NCBI RefSeq assembly: GCF_029852145.1
Contig: NC_079976.1
Location: 930,001-994,000, forward strand
Length of the DNA: 64,000 nt
Direction: 5' to 3'
From: Microplitis mediator
Taxonomy: Eukaryota; Arthropoda; Insecta; Hymenoptera; Braconidae
The notes below the pieces were generated by a model, which was given only the letters and a program-made list of their open reading frames with translations, was not told the origin of the DNA and searched no databases. Below, in pieces: positions 12,201-24,654 of this stretch (positions are counted from its first letter, which is position 1; every line of letters starts with the position of its first letter). The translations under genes were made by a program, and so were the position numbers.

Positions 12201-15200
12201 TGTATGAAAGGGGATCATGAGAAAAATAAGAAGAGGCTGATGAAACGGTAGCAGACGGAAAGCGTGGATTAACAATACCGCAAATACTGGCACTGGTCGT
12301 GGAATGCCCGCGAGCGCACACGACGCATAATTAATACTCTGGAGTCTGAGGACGGTTGTGAGCAGGAGTGAGAAAGAGTGATATGGGAAGAGAGAGAAGG
12401 AAGGCTGGATATATAAGAGAATAAGAATAAAAATAAGGTATGGAATATAGTACCGAGTTGAGCTGAGCCGGTTTCCGTGAGCAGAAGAAGTGTAGGATCT
12501 GTAAGGAAGAACCAATCGGAGGGGGAGGATAGTCGGCATGTCCACGGGAACTGGAGATTTATGTGGCTCCTGATTGAATCGTTCTCACTCGATCGCGCCG
12601 CTTACTTTTTTGTCCCAATCCCATTGGTGTGCTAAGACTACATCGGGAACCTGGAGCTTCTTACTCTTACTCTTACTGTTGGTCTTGGTCTTGGTCTTGG
12701 TCTTGGTCTTGGACTTGCTTTTCTACTCTTGCTCTTGCTCTTGCTTTTATTGGTATTTTTATTTTTATTGTTCCTCTTTCGCGTCCTTATCCGCGGGGTT
12801 TTTCTTTACCCGGGCTCGCTGGGTTTGGGTCCGTCCGAGAGACACGATCGGGCCCGCACACCATCAGCCTCTCGAAAGACCGGTGGAATATGTCCAGGTA
12901 TCAACTTATGGCCACGTATTCCCGTGCAGATGCCAGCTGAGTACGTGCACCGCGTACGTCACCACATCTGATGTATGTACCCGAGGTTGTTTCCACTGAC
13001 AGTACGTCGTACTCGTCAAAGTCTGTCGTAATTTAGAATCACCCGATATTTGTTCTCATATGATGCTCGAGCTGACATTTTATCATTTTTTCCACCAAAG
13101 GTGTTTTTTAAAATCGCGCTTATAAATGCTCATTTTTTTTTTTTTTAATAATAATAAAAAGAGTTTAAGTAACAGGACAATTAAATGGCGCGAGTTGTGC
13201 TCGTAAAATATTGCACGAGGCGATTAATCTTTCTTGAAAATAATCCATCGCTGCAACGAGAACGACTGCGACGACGAATAACAGCAGCACTCAGTTATAA
13301 GTATTAGTATGTGAGTATTAAATTGTGTGTTGCCCTTTTCATATGTGCCACACTCACAAACCGACATCGGTAACCCCATTATTATTTTCAGCTTGTTCAC
13401 TGCGGGTGTGTGTGAGTGTGTGTGAGTGTGTGGATGGGTGTGCGCTTATGTATTTGTCAGTAGTGTGTGTGGCCCGAGTGGCAAGTGTATTTTTTGTTTG
13501 TTGCTGAGTATAAACACGTTAAGCAGCGTTTAAATAAATTGAAATAAATGGCACTTTTAAACTAACATATTATATGCGACATATATTATTCCTAACTATT
13601 GCGTGGTTGTGCAGGGTCTTTCTCTATATGCACACCCTGGGTGTGTTTTGCTTTATATATATTTCATAGAGAGATAAGTACTTTGGCTGTTATTATTCTT
13701 CAAGTGTTTTATAAGTTGTTTAATATAATGCACACCGCGATATGCACACCAGGGTGTGCATTTAAGTCATTTCATTCATAACAATTATTATTCATTTTTT
13801 CTGAAAAAATTTTCATATTTGTTACAAATAATGGCGGCCTAAATTAATATACACACCAGGGTGTGCATTTAAGTCATTTTATTCATCAAAATTATTATTC
13901 ATTTTTTCTGAAAGAATTTTCATATTTGTAACAAATAATGGCGGCTTAAATTAATATACACACCAGGGTGTGCATTTAAGTCATTTTATTTATCAAAATT
14001 ATTATTCATTTTTTCTGAAAGAATTTTCATATCTGTAACAAATAATGGCGGGCTAAATTAATATACACACCAGGGTGTGCATTTAAGTCATTTTATTCAT
14101 CAAAATTATTATTCGCTTTTTCTGAAAGAATTTTTATATTTGTAAGAAATAATGGCGGCCTAAATTAATATACACACCAGGGTGTGCATTTAAGTCATTT
14201 TATTCATCAAAATTGTTATTCATTTTTTCTGAAAGAATTTTCATATTTGTTACAAATAATGGCGGCCTAAATTAATATACACACCAGGGTGTGCATTTAA
14301 GTCATTTTATTCATCAAAATTATTATTCATTTTTTCTGAAAGAATTTTTATATTTGTAACAAATAATGGCGGCCTAAATTAATATACACACCAGGGTGTG
14401 CATTTAAGTCATTTCATTCATCAAAATTATTATTCTTTTTTTCTGAAAGAATTTTCATATTTGCTACAAATAATGACGGCCTAAATTAATATACACATCA
14501 GGGTGTGCATTTAAGTCATTTTATTCATCAAAATTATTATTCATTTTTTCTGAAAGAATTTTCATATTTGTTACAAATAATGGCGGCCTAAATTAATATA
14601 CACACCAGGGTGTGCATTTAAGTCATTTTATTCATCAAAATTATTATTCATTTTTTTTGAAAGAATTTTCATATTTGTAACAAATAATGACGGCCTAAAT
14701 TAATATACACACCAGGGTGTGCATTTAAGACATTTCATTCATCAAAATTATTATTCATGTTTCTGAAAGAATTTTCATATTTGTAACAAATAATGACCGC
14801 CTAAATTAATATACACCCGGGTGTGCATAAAAAAAATTTATTAAAAATGGCAAATAAAATATTTGAATTTTCTCGAGCTCAGATGTTTTGAATCGCAGGA
14901 GTGTTGAAGCAAATAATAACAATAATGAAGATAAAAGCAATAGCGAAGTGACGTCGAATGCTATATTACAAACGGCATCATCAGAAGGACATAAGTGCGG
15001 TGTGTATGGTTGTAAATGCGGTGTGCATGATGGAAGTGTAGTAAATGGAATGTGACGACGCGTTGTCGGATGTATAAAGAAAAATAAAAGAAAAGTAGGT
15101 GTGATGTGTGTATGAGGGTGACGATGGGATTACGCATTTGTTTGTCGTTGTCATAGATTTTCAGACGAAAGCTTACACGGAAACGCTGCGGTACGCGACG

Positions 15201-18200
15201 TCGCGGTACGCTGTGACGTTCCGAGTGTCGTGAGAGCATTTTGAGAGTATAGAAAACAGCCTCGAGACACGCGGTGACACGTGTACGTTCAACTCGGGCG
15301 TATATTTATGTGCACTGAAATTGTGCACTTCCAAGACCCATAAATTATACCACGTCCTATTGCTTGTAAAACAGTAATAAAAAACACACACACATCAAAT
15401 GGATCACATCACTCATATTAGTCATAATCTGCTCCGACGTATCAACACTCTCACTCTCTAATTAATTTAACGCCGAACGGATAATTACTTTGATTACTTT
15501 ATTGCTATAAATTACTTTACGTCATTAAAAGTTATTAAATTACACTCCCTCGAGTAGTCTCTCCACTTGTTCGCTCGAGTTTCTGCCATAGATAATTGAC
15601 TTGATGGATTTTGTAATATATATACATATATATAGATTTAACCTCGATGGACCTCGAGAATTTTCCAGCTGCGCAACGGCCGTCAATGTGACGACGGCGG
15701 CCACCCTCCATGCGATCGCATTCTCCGCGAACGAAAAAACAACTTGATGCTAAAGGCATCATCTCCTTATTTTACTTTTATTTTCCCTCTACTCATACAT
15801 TTACTGGCCATTCTCTCTTGTTCTCGTGTGCAGTCCCCACACACAGAACCATCAGCGACCACGAAAGCTGAAATGACCACGACTCGGAGGCCCTTCGCGT
15901 TTTTTTTATTTTTTTCCGACGAGTCCTCAGTGGGGAGGATTAAAACGTTCGGGATTTAAAAATAATAATAAATAAATTTATTTATTTGATGTTAAGTTAA
16001 TTTTTTATCTGTTAATGGAGCGGTCAAAAATAATTCGCATTACCGTCGACGGTTCACTTGCGTTGTTAATCACCGGGGAATAGGCGATGTAGCGGTCACC
16101 CAGCGAATCCCAAGCGTTCCATCACCCGACTATCTCTCTGCTCCCCAAGAGCCAAGTCTAGTCTCCGAGCAGACGTCAGCCTGACGTTTTGCCGTCGGTC
16201 TCGTGTCACCGTCGTCGCCTGTTTCACGACACATTCTTTGCGACAGCTAAACAAAAATTAATCTCTCTTGCAGAATAAAATGAAATAGAGTAAAAATGAA
16301 ATAAACGAGTTAATAAAACCCAGTAGAGTAAATAAATATAAATAAATATATACGAGTCATATATATATGCTTATAAAACGGGAGACAGAAAACAGAATGT
16401 TTAATGGCAGCGATTACTCAGCGAATCGAATGGGCTGGTGCTCCAGTCTTGACACAGACTGTAACGAAATACCAAAATAACGTCACTAATAAATATACAC
16501 TTGTGAAAAGTAGCGTCAGGGCGGTCGTCTGACGAACGACTCCAGAATTAACCGGGTCGTCTGCGTCGCAGATATATAAAATCTACCAACACGTTTTTCG
16601 CGCCTTTGACTAACTCGCTACTCACTACTTAAACTAATTTTGCAACACACAAGTGGGTATTTTTGGCCAATATATATATACATATATATATGATGCACAC
16701 CCTTGTAAGCTGCAATTAACGATAAAGAACCTCCGGCAGAGGAGGATGAATTTCCAACCACAGTTTACGTGTCATTACCAACGACATCCAGTTAAACATG
16801 TGGAATAATCACTTGGACTAAGCATGCCTCGGATATGTAAATAAAAAAAAAATATATATATGAAATAAAAAATAATGAACTTTGTGATGATGCTGAAAAA
16901 TAAATTATAAGGTTACTAAAAAACACTCGTATGTTGTCAAACTATTTAAAACAGACATTTATTATTTTAATGGATTTTTTTTACGCGACTTTTTGCCGGT
17001 TTGGATCGATAAATTTTCGAGAGAATGCCTATGATCAGAAAGATCTATGGGGATTTTGAGAAGAGTAGTTGAGACGTGTGTAAAAATACTGTGATATAAT
17101 AAATATATGAATAAGTCGGTGACACATCCGACAGGAAACCATCGTCACCACGATAACGAACGCGCCGAGGGATTTTATCTGGATCTAATGATGTGATGGT
17201 GAATTTAAGACTCGGTTACTATTTTCAATTTAACATATTTATCGTTCCTTCCTTCGGCCGATTGAATTCCCGCGGGAGTTTATTCTCTGTTTAAAAATAT
17301 ATAAACAATTATATTTTTTAAACATGGATTATTATTATTTTTTTTTTTTTATTTATTTAGAGAAAAAGAGGCTCGGGTTTTGCTTCCACGGTCTCTGGGG
17401 ACGAGCGAGGACGAGCGATGTGAGACTCGGCGAACATAAATTACCGAGCGCCACTACACGAGTAGAGGGGAAGTGAGTTATTTGCGTGAGTGATGGAATG
17501 AGCCAGCTGAGGAAAGCCTCCTTCTCTGTCTCCTTTCGCTCCCTCCTGCACTCATGACTCTGAGTGCATGCAATACATACTCGCCCTTAACCCTAAAGAT
17601 TTTTCAACCAGTCCCAATTCTAATGTTACCTCCATTTCTTCCGTTACTCCGGCCCTCTCTCATCTACTGACAGTTCGAATGTCCCAATGGACATAATTAC
17701 GGGTTTTTTTTTTAATTTTTCGACCTACACGGAAAGAAAATTATGGGAAGTTTTGCTATGCATTATGGGAATGGTTCCCATAATGGTATGGGAATAGTAC
17801 CTATACTACAATAGGAATGGTTCCCATATATTATGGGAACCATCCCCATAATAGTATGAGAATAGTTCCCATACCATTATGGGAATGGTTCCCATACCAT
17901 TATGGGAATGGTTCCCATAATAGTATGAGAATAGTTCCCATACCATTATGGGAATGGTTCCCATAATGGTATGGGAATCATTCCCATACTATTATGGGAA
18001 TGGTTCCTATATTGGTATAGGAACTATTCCTATAATATTATGGGAACTATTCCCATAATGTTATGGGAACCATCCCTATAATATCATAAAATTTTTTTTT
18101 TGCTCAATAGTGTAGAAATTTCCCAAAATTTGAATTTTCTTGAATGTTTTGTGCTGACAAAAAATTCTTGTTAAAAATTTTAATGTTTTTTTGCCAAATA

Positions 18201-21200
18201 CGATTTTTTTTTTCAATGTTTGAATTTTTGTTTTTATGTTTAATAATATTTCTGTGTATTGTAGAAGTGATTACTACACTTCTTTAAATTAATTTTTTCA
18301 TGATAATATGGGAACCATTCCCATAATATTATAGGAATGGTTCCTATAATAGTATGGGAACTATTCCCATAATATTATGGGAATGATTCCCATAATGGTA
18401 TAGGAACCATTCCAATTGCATTATGGGAATCATTCCCATAATATTATGGGAATAGTTCCCATACTATTCTAGGAACCATTCCCATAATATTATGGGAATG
18501 GTTCCTGTAATTTATGGGAATGGTTCCTATAAATTATAGGAACCATTCCCATAAATTATAGGAATGATTCCCATAATATTATAGAAAGTATTCCTATAAT
18601 TATGGGAAACATTCCTATAATTATAGGAATCGCTCCCATAATTTATGGTCGTAATTCCTATGATGGTATAGGAAAAAATTTCACAAAATTATGGGAACCG
18701 CTGCCATAATTTTCTTTCCGTGTACTGACAGTTCGAATGTCCCAATGGACATAATTACGGGTTTTTTTTTTTAATTTTTCAACCCAATAGCTGGTAAAAC
18801 ATCTGAACAAACGCTTGTAATAATTTTAAAAATTAAAATTTTTTACGTCGGAAAAAATGACCGACGGCGGGATTCGAACCGCCGACCCGGGGGTTACGGA
18901 GTCATGCGCGACTCGCGTAGTTAATTAGTGGTAACTAATAAAATGTGACAATAGCTCATTTGTTAAGTGTGATTGGAGCGTAAGAATACTTTTTAGTTAA
19001 AAAAAAAGTAAATAAAAAAATAAAGCTCACGTTTAGACCTCAGAGAGAGGCACGTTAATGGATTCATTAATTAACTGGGTTTTCGTTTCGCTGAACGTCA
19101 GAGCATGCGGAATCTCGGAGTTTAATTATCATTATCATTATATATACTAGGCTCTGGACGGTGTGTTTAAATATATAGTGCAGTATATAATGAGCCCGTG
19201 GAATTAAAGCGAAATAATTAGACAAATTAGGGCAACGTCACAGGAGCAACTGGAACTGGATGTAATTTGTCATTAGGATCCACGATTAATTCCTCGTTAA
19301 TTCCTCCTTTCCTCGTCGAGCAAGATAAACGAGTGTACAGTGTGTGAGTTTTGGCGACGGGGCTAAAAAGACTTTGCAAAGAGACAGGACAAGGATAAAG
19401 AGCAAGACAGAGACAGAGACTGAGACTGAGACAGAGACCGAGGGAAAAGACAGTAATCCCTGACCAGGTGAAGACGGATGGACTTTACTCAGATCTCGAG
19501 AGCCATTCAAGAGCCTACACGTACTCGAGGACACTTGGGCTCGGCTCACCAGCTGAATAGAGGGCTGGACAACTTGAAGGGCTCTGGAGTTGAGTCTACT
19601 TGACCAAGGAGCATCGTAACATTATCGTAGAGCCGAGTCGAGAGTCGAGAGTGCAAGTCCCGAGAGTGCCCACTCGACCGCCGGTGCCTTTATGTTTTGC
19701 CGATCTCCCTAGTGGCCCGGGGAACGGCCGGACAAAAAAAGCCCACTCGCCGTGTCCTCGTATCATAATATGTATACACCGTCCGAAGACCACTCGTGAG
19801 TTATTATTATGGCGGCTGAATAGTACAATGAAATTTTTACCGTAAGTGAAAAGTCGCGTCAGTCTTTTTTATTCATTCATCCCTTCCCTCTCTCCCTCTC
19901 TCCCTCTCGCGGTTCCTTCGTTTATTTATATAAATAAATGAATTAAATAAAGCAACGAGCTCGCGATAATTGCCCATGATAAATAGACGATATGTATATA
20001 CCCACTTATGAGTGAGTCTTATAAAAAGAGTAATAAAATGTGTGTACGAGAAGCACGTGGCTTAATTCGAGTCTGGGGCCGGGAGGTTAAGAATCTTGAT
20101 GTAGCGAGACTAACCGATGCACGGCTCGTTGCCGCTGTCACCGTCATACTATCTCACTCACTTATAGTAGTCTACTTATTTCATTCGTACGCAATATATA
20201 CAGACGTATATATACACACGTACATAGACAGAACGCGTAAATAAAACTGGAAAAGAGTACCCTCTATACCCTGAACTCTTCTATACCAGCATGCTCACAT
20301 GCTCGTTCGTGGGTATTTATTAAATGTCCTTGTCGCTTGCTGACAGTTATGACAGACTTTTTTTATCCGCTATTTTTTAAACTACCGTGCATGTGTGTTG
20401 CGTCCCTCTGTCGCGTTAAAAATTCGATATTTCAACGATCTAATAATAAACAGGATGTCTACATATAGATATAGATATAGATATAGAGGGACGAGAGGTT
20501 CGCGCATGAAGAATCTCGGGCAAAAAATATTAATCGTAAGTTAACAGAGACATTTATTCGATAGAATCATTAGGCTGGTATGACAAAACAGATTGATGCT
20601 TCCTCGGACTGGTACCTTTAAATTTGTGGCAAACCTTCGGCCACACGTTTAGATTCCAGGAGACGGCTGTCCTTGTTGGGAGCACACTTTTGTCCCGGTT
20701 AATTCCTCGGGTCTTTAGTCTTTTTGCTACAGATGACCTGGCAAAAAATACGCGGGCATTCGCGGTGGCTCATTAGCTGAGCAGCCTTTAAATTGCCCGC
20801 GTGACAGCAGCCCCTCGTTTTCTTCAACCCGGTCCTCAGCATACTCTTGTTATTATTATTATTATTATTATTATTTTTGCTCTTGCTCACATTTGGACCC
20901 CGTCCTCGTCCTCGTCCTCGTCCTCGAGTCCTCTTCTATCTTCCGCAATATATGTTGGATACACTGGGTAATATTTATGTTCGCCGCGTGGCACCTAACG
21001 ACCGTGAGGCGCGAGGTCTCGATATTTACCTCCGAGATCCCAGAACGCGATACCAAAAATTAATTTTAGGAGTGGTTTTATTTTTATAAATTGACAAATT
21101 AAATAGACTGATAAATTACCGGGAATTGGACGTTAGCATCCGAGGACTTAATAAACAGCGTAATTTTGCAGATTTAATAGAGCGCAAACTGTCGCGAACG

Positions 21201-24200
21201 GGCCGCAGATGCGGGAGATTCCGGCGAAAGGGTTACTCTGGTGCAGCTGCCGGTTATCACTGCACCTCCTGCAACTTACGACCTAGGGAGAGATTTCCAG
21301 CCTGATTATGCTCAATATACACCTCACTCTAAAACTATCGCTTGTTAGCTTCATTTATTATGTTGTCTACTGCCCTGGCTTATAAACACAAACAATAGAC
21401 TGATTCAAAAAAATCGACAAATTTTCTTTTTCATTATATCGAAAATATTGTTGGAAATGACGAAAAAAAAATACGGGGAAAGTTTGAGTTCTTTTTTTGC
21501 GTATCGAAATTTTGTTGCTTAAAATTAATTATATTAAATTTTCAGTTAATTGCGAATAACTTACGACTTATGAGAAATACTGAAAATTTTCTCAGAGATA
21601 AGTTGTAGGAAATAAAATGGTCTACAAAAAATGTCCTTAAAAATTTTCGGATAAAGTTGATGGTTGCGTCAAAAAATTTAAAAAATGTAAAAATTTATCG
21701 TCAATCTAATTTTAACTCCGAATTACTTTTGAAGAAATAAAAATATCGAAAAATTATAAGAGACCTTTTTTGTAGAGCGTCAAATTTCCTATAAGAATAT
21801 GTCTTAAGCATTCAAAAGTATTGGTCCCACCGAGAGCTACAAAATTCCAAAGCTTAAAAAATAAATTTTCCCATGTTATTTAAACGGGAAATAGAAAATT
21901 GCGATTCGGCAGTTGTTAATATTAATATTAAGAGCTCAAACTTTCACAGTATTTTTTTTTCGTCATTTATAAAAATTTTTTCGATATAATGAAGAAAAAA
22001 AAATTAGTCGATTTTTTTGAGTCAGTCTAATAAACAACTTTATTTATTTTTCATGCCCAGCAAATCTATATAGTGGACCCGGGGCACAACGGCGTACCAC
22101 AAAAATTTAGAAAAAAAAATTTATATACAACATTTAGGGTAAAATGGGCCAGTCCAAAAATTGAAGGAAAATTTTGAAAAATTATAATAAATTTGTTGAA
22201 TTTGGTGAAAAAAAATGTTTTTTTAATGAAGAAATTAAAAAATGACGACAGATTTGTTGCAAATAAATAAAAAGGACCAACATTCAGTGATAAAAAAAGC
22301 ATAAGAATTAATTACTCGGTCAGATATCCCGCGGTGGCCCACTCTCCCCAATATAAATAGATATGTATAAGTGTACATATTTATTATAAAATAAAAACGT
22401 ATTTATTATAAAATAAAATGAGTTTTTTTTATTTATATTTGTTGTTGGGATGTCACAAAGCAGAGGACGGTATAAACACGTGTCTCGAGGGATTCCACGC
22501 TCTATAGGGTGTCTCACGATTGATATATGATTATAACACAGCGTGCATCTCTACACGAGCGCGAACAATTATGCGTTTGATATAATGCAGCAAGCGAATG
22601 ATTTGTTAAAATGTCGCGAGTAAAATAAGTCTTAAACCAAGACATATTCTGGTGGGTTTAACTTGCGGTTGAGTCGTTTGGATTGCAGGGATACGAGGTA
22701 GAGATGGAGAGTGAGAGAGAAGAAATGAGTGAGTGAAATTGTTCTGTGTGAAAATTGCTGGCTCTCTTTTATGTGTGTAACGTGCAAGCGATTTATAAAG
22801 TGCACTCCCCCGAGACTAGACGTAAAACACAGGAAGAGACTGGGTAGAATGAACCATCGGAGCATAAGACCAGAAAACTAGAGATATTTTGCTTCTTAAA
22901 TTCAGTGAGCCTGAGAATCTTACTCACGTTTCAGACCCTTGGCGCCGGGTCTTAATGATATTTTTTTTCCTTTTTTTTTTTTTATTTATGTTATTTATTT
23001 ATTTCTGCTGCATGGCTTATTTTTTAAAACGATCTAGACGCGTCGCATCGACGATTTATTTGAGAGGTTGCAGGACAAAGTCATTTTTTATCTGTATTTT
23101 ACTTTTTACTTTCTTTTTTCTTTACTTGGGTTCGAGGTTTTTTTTTAAAACTGACACGTTCTAATTAGTTTAACATGGTCAGGGAATTTTATTGCGCAGC
23201 TGTAGGACCGCTACATGCCACGATTCAAATTTTTTAAACTCAGGAAGTTATCAATTGTTTTAATTTAAATATATATAAATATATATGTTCGGTAATGGTA
23301 ATTAATGTGGAAAAATTTTTCTGGTGATTAATTTTTAAAGCTGCTTTGACATTTTCTTACGAGTTGTTTTAGTAATTTTTCACGTCAAACGAGTTTTTAT
23401 TTTGAAAATTTATTTTTAAATCGCTGATTTATGAAATTACATTTTTTTTTAATATAATGTTGAGTTGAAAAGAATTTTTTCATATAAAAATTTTAGAAAC
23501 GGGCAAATTTATGGACTGGCTCCGAAATTTTCAATGCGCTCCAGCTTTTCGCGCCTCGAAATCGGAGTTTCTGGGATTTTTTGAAATGAAAATCACTTGA
23601 AACACTTCGATGAAAAAATCAACTGTCAGCTTGCGAAAAAAAAAAATTTTTAATCGAATTTTTAAAAATAAAATTCTGGTCAGGAGTAAAATAAAAATTT
23701 TTACTAGGGAATTCTATAAAAATTTTAGAAACGGGCAAATTTATGGACTGGCTCCGAAATTTTCGACACGTTCCATCTTTTCGCGCCTCGAAATCAGAGT
23801 TTTTGGAAATTTTTAAAATGAAAATCACTTGAAACACTTCGATGAAAAAATCGACGTCAGCTAGCGAAAAAAAAAATTTTTAATCGAATTTTTAAAAATA
23901 AAATTCTGGTCAGGAGTAAAATAAAAATTTCTACTAGGGAATTCTGTTTGAAAAATATTCAAGACTTGAAAAGTAAGATATCATTAATAATTACTAAGAA
24001 ATATGTTTTTTTTTTTTCAACTTGGCATTAAAAATAACAAACATAAACGAAGAAGCTTCCGAACAGTGTGTGCTTAGTGTTTTAAGTGTGACATACGGTG
24101 TCTGATGACTAGTTTGGACGTCAAGCAGAGCCAGCATAAAGAATAACTGAATAGAAAACCTACTTAAATTTATCTCTTTCTCTTTCTCGTAAAACATGAC

Positions 24201-24617
24201 AACTCTCTGGTATTTGTATTTTAACAGAAAAAGTATCTGTTTGTACTCCAGTTTAATATCACTCTGACATTTACTACTGAGCCTCACATCTGGCGTGTTT
24301 TTCTATCTCGAAATCTAGGTTCCCTGCAGCCCAACCCGAGTCGAGGCAATTAATCCGCACAAACTTTTACGATTATTGAAAAAATAGATAATTGACAATG
24401 GCCTCGGCAACATTTCACCGGCACGAAATTACTATTTTCCATTTTCGTTGTACCTTTTTATAGTTTATACCTTTACAGATAACGAAAGTTATTCCAAGGG
24501 AAAGTCTGAGATCTCTTAAAAAATCAGCGATAACGAGGACAAAGATAAACTGGCGCCTCCCCCGCAGTGTCATCCCGAGACATAAGTAGCAAGATTGTTT
24601 TTCTTGTTTTTCTCTCA

Positions 24618-24654
<37 letters not shown>

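Noticed and set aside
12105..12545. 146-codon minus-strand open frame
   Set aside because: Leu/Ser/Tyr-rich, no domain, no splice context; its composition follows from AG-rich simple sequence.
12574..12999. 141- and 103-codon plus-strand frames
   Set aside because: They run through a TCTTGG/CTCTTG simple repeat, which makes poly-Leu and Ser-Trp tracts in two frames.
13745..14829. Regularly spaced repeat resembling a CRISPR array
   Set aside because: The whole 107-bp unit is repeated, spacers are not unique, no cas genes are present, and the DNA is eukaryotic. It is a tandem satellite.
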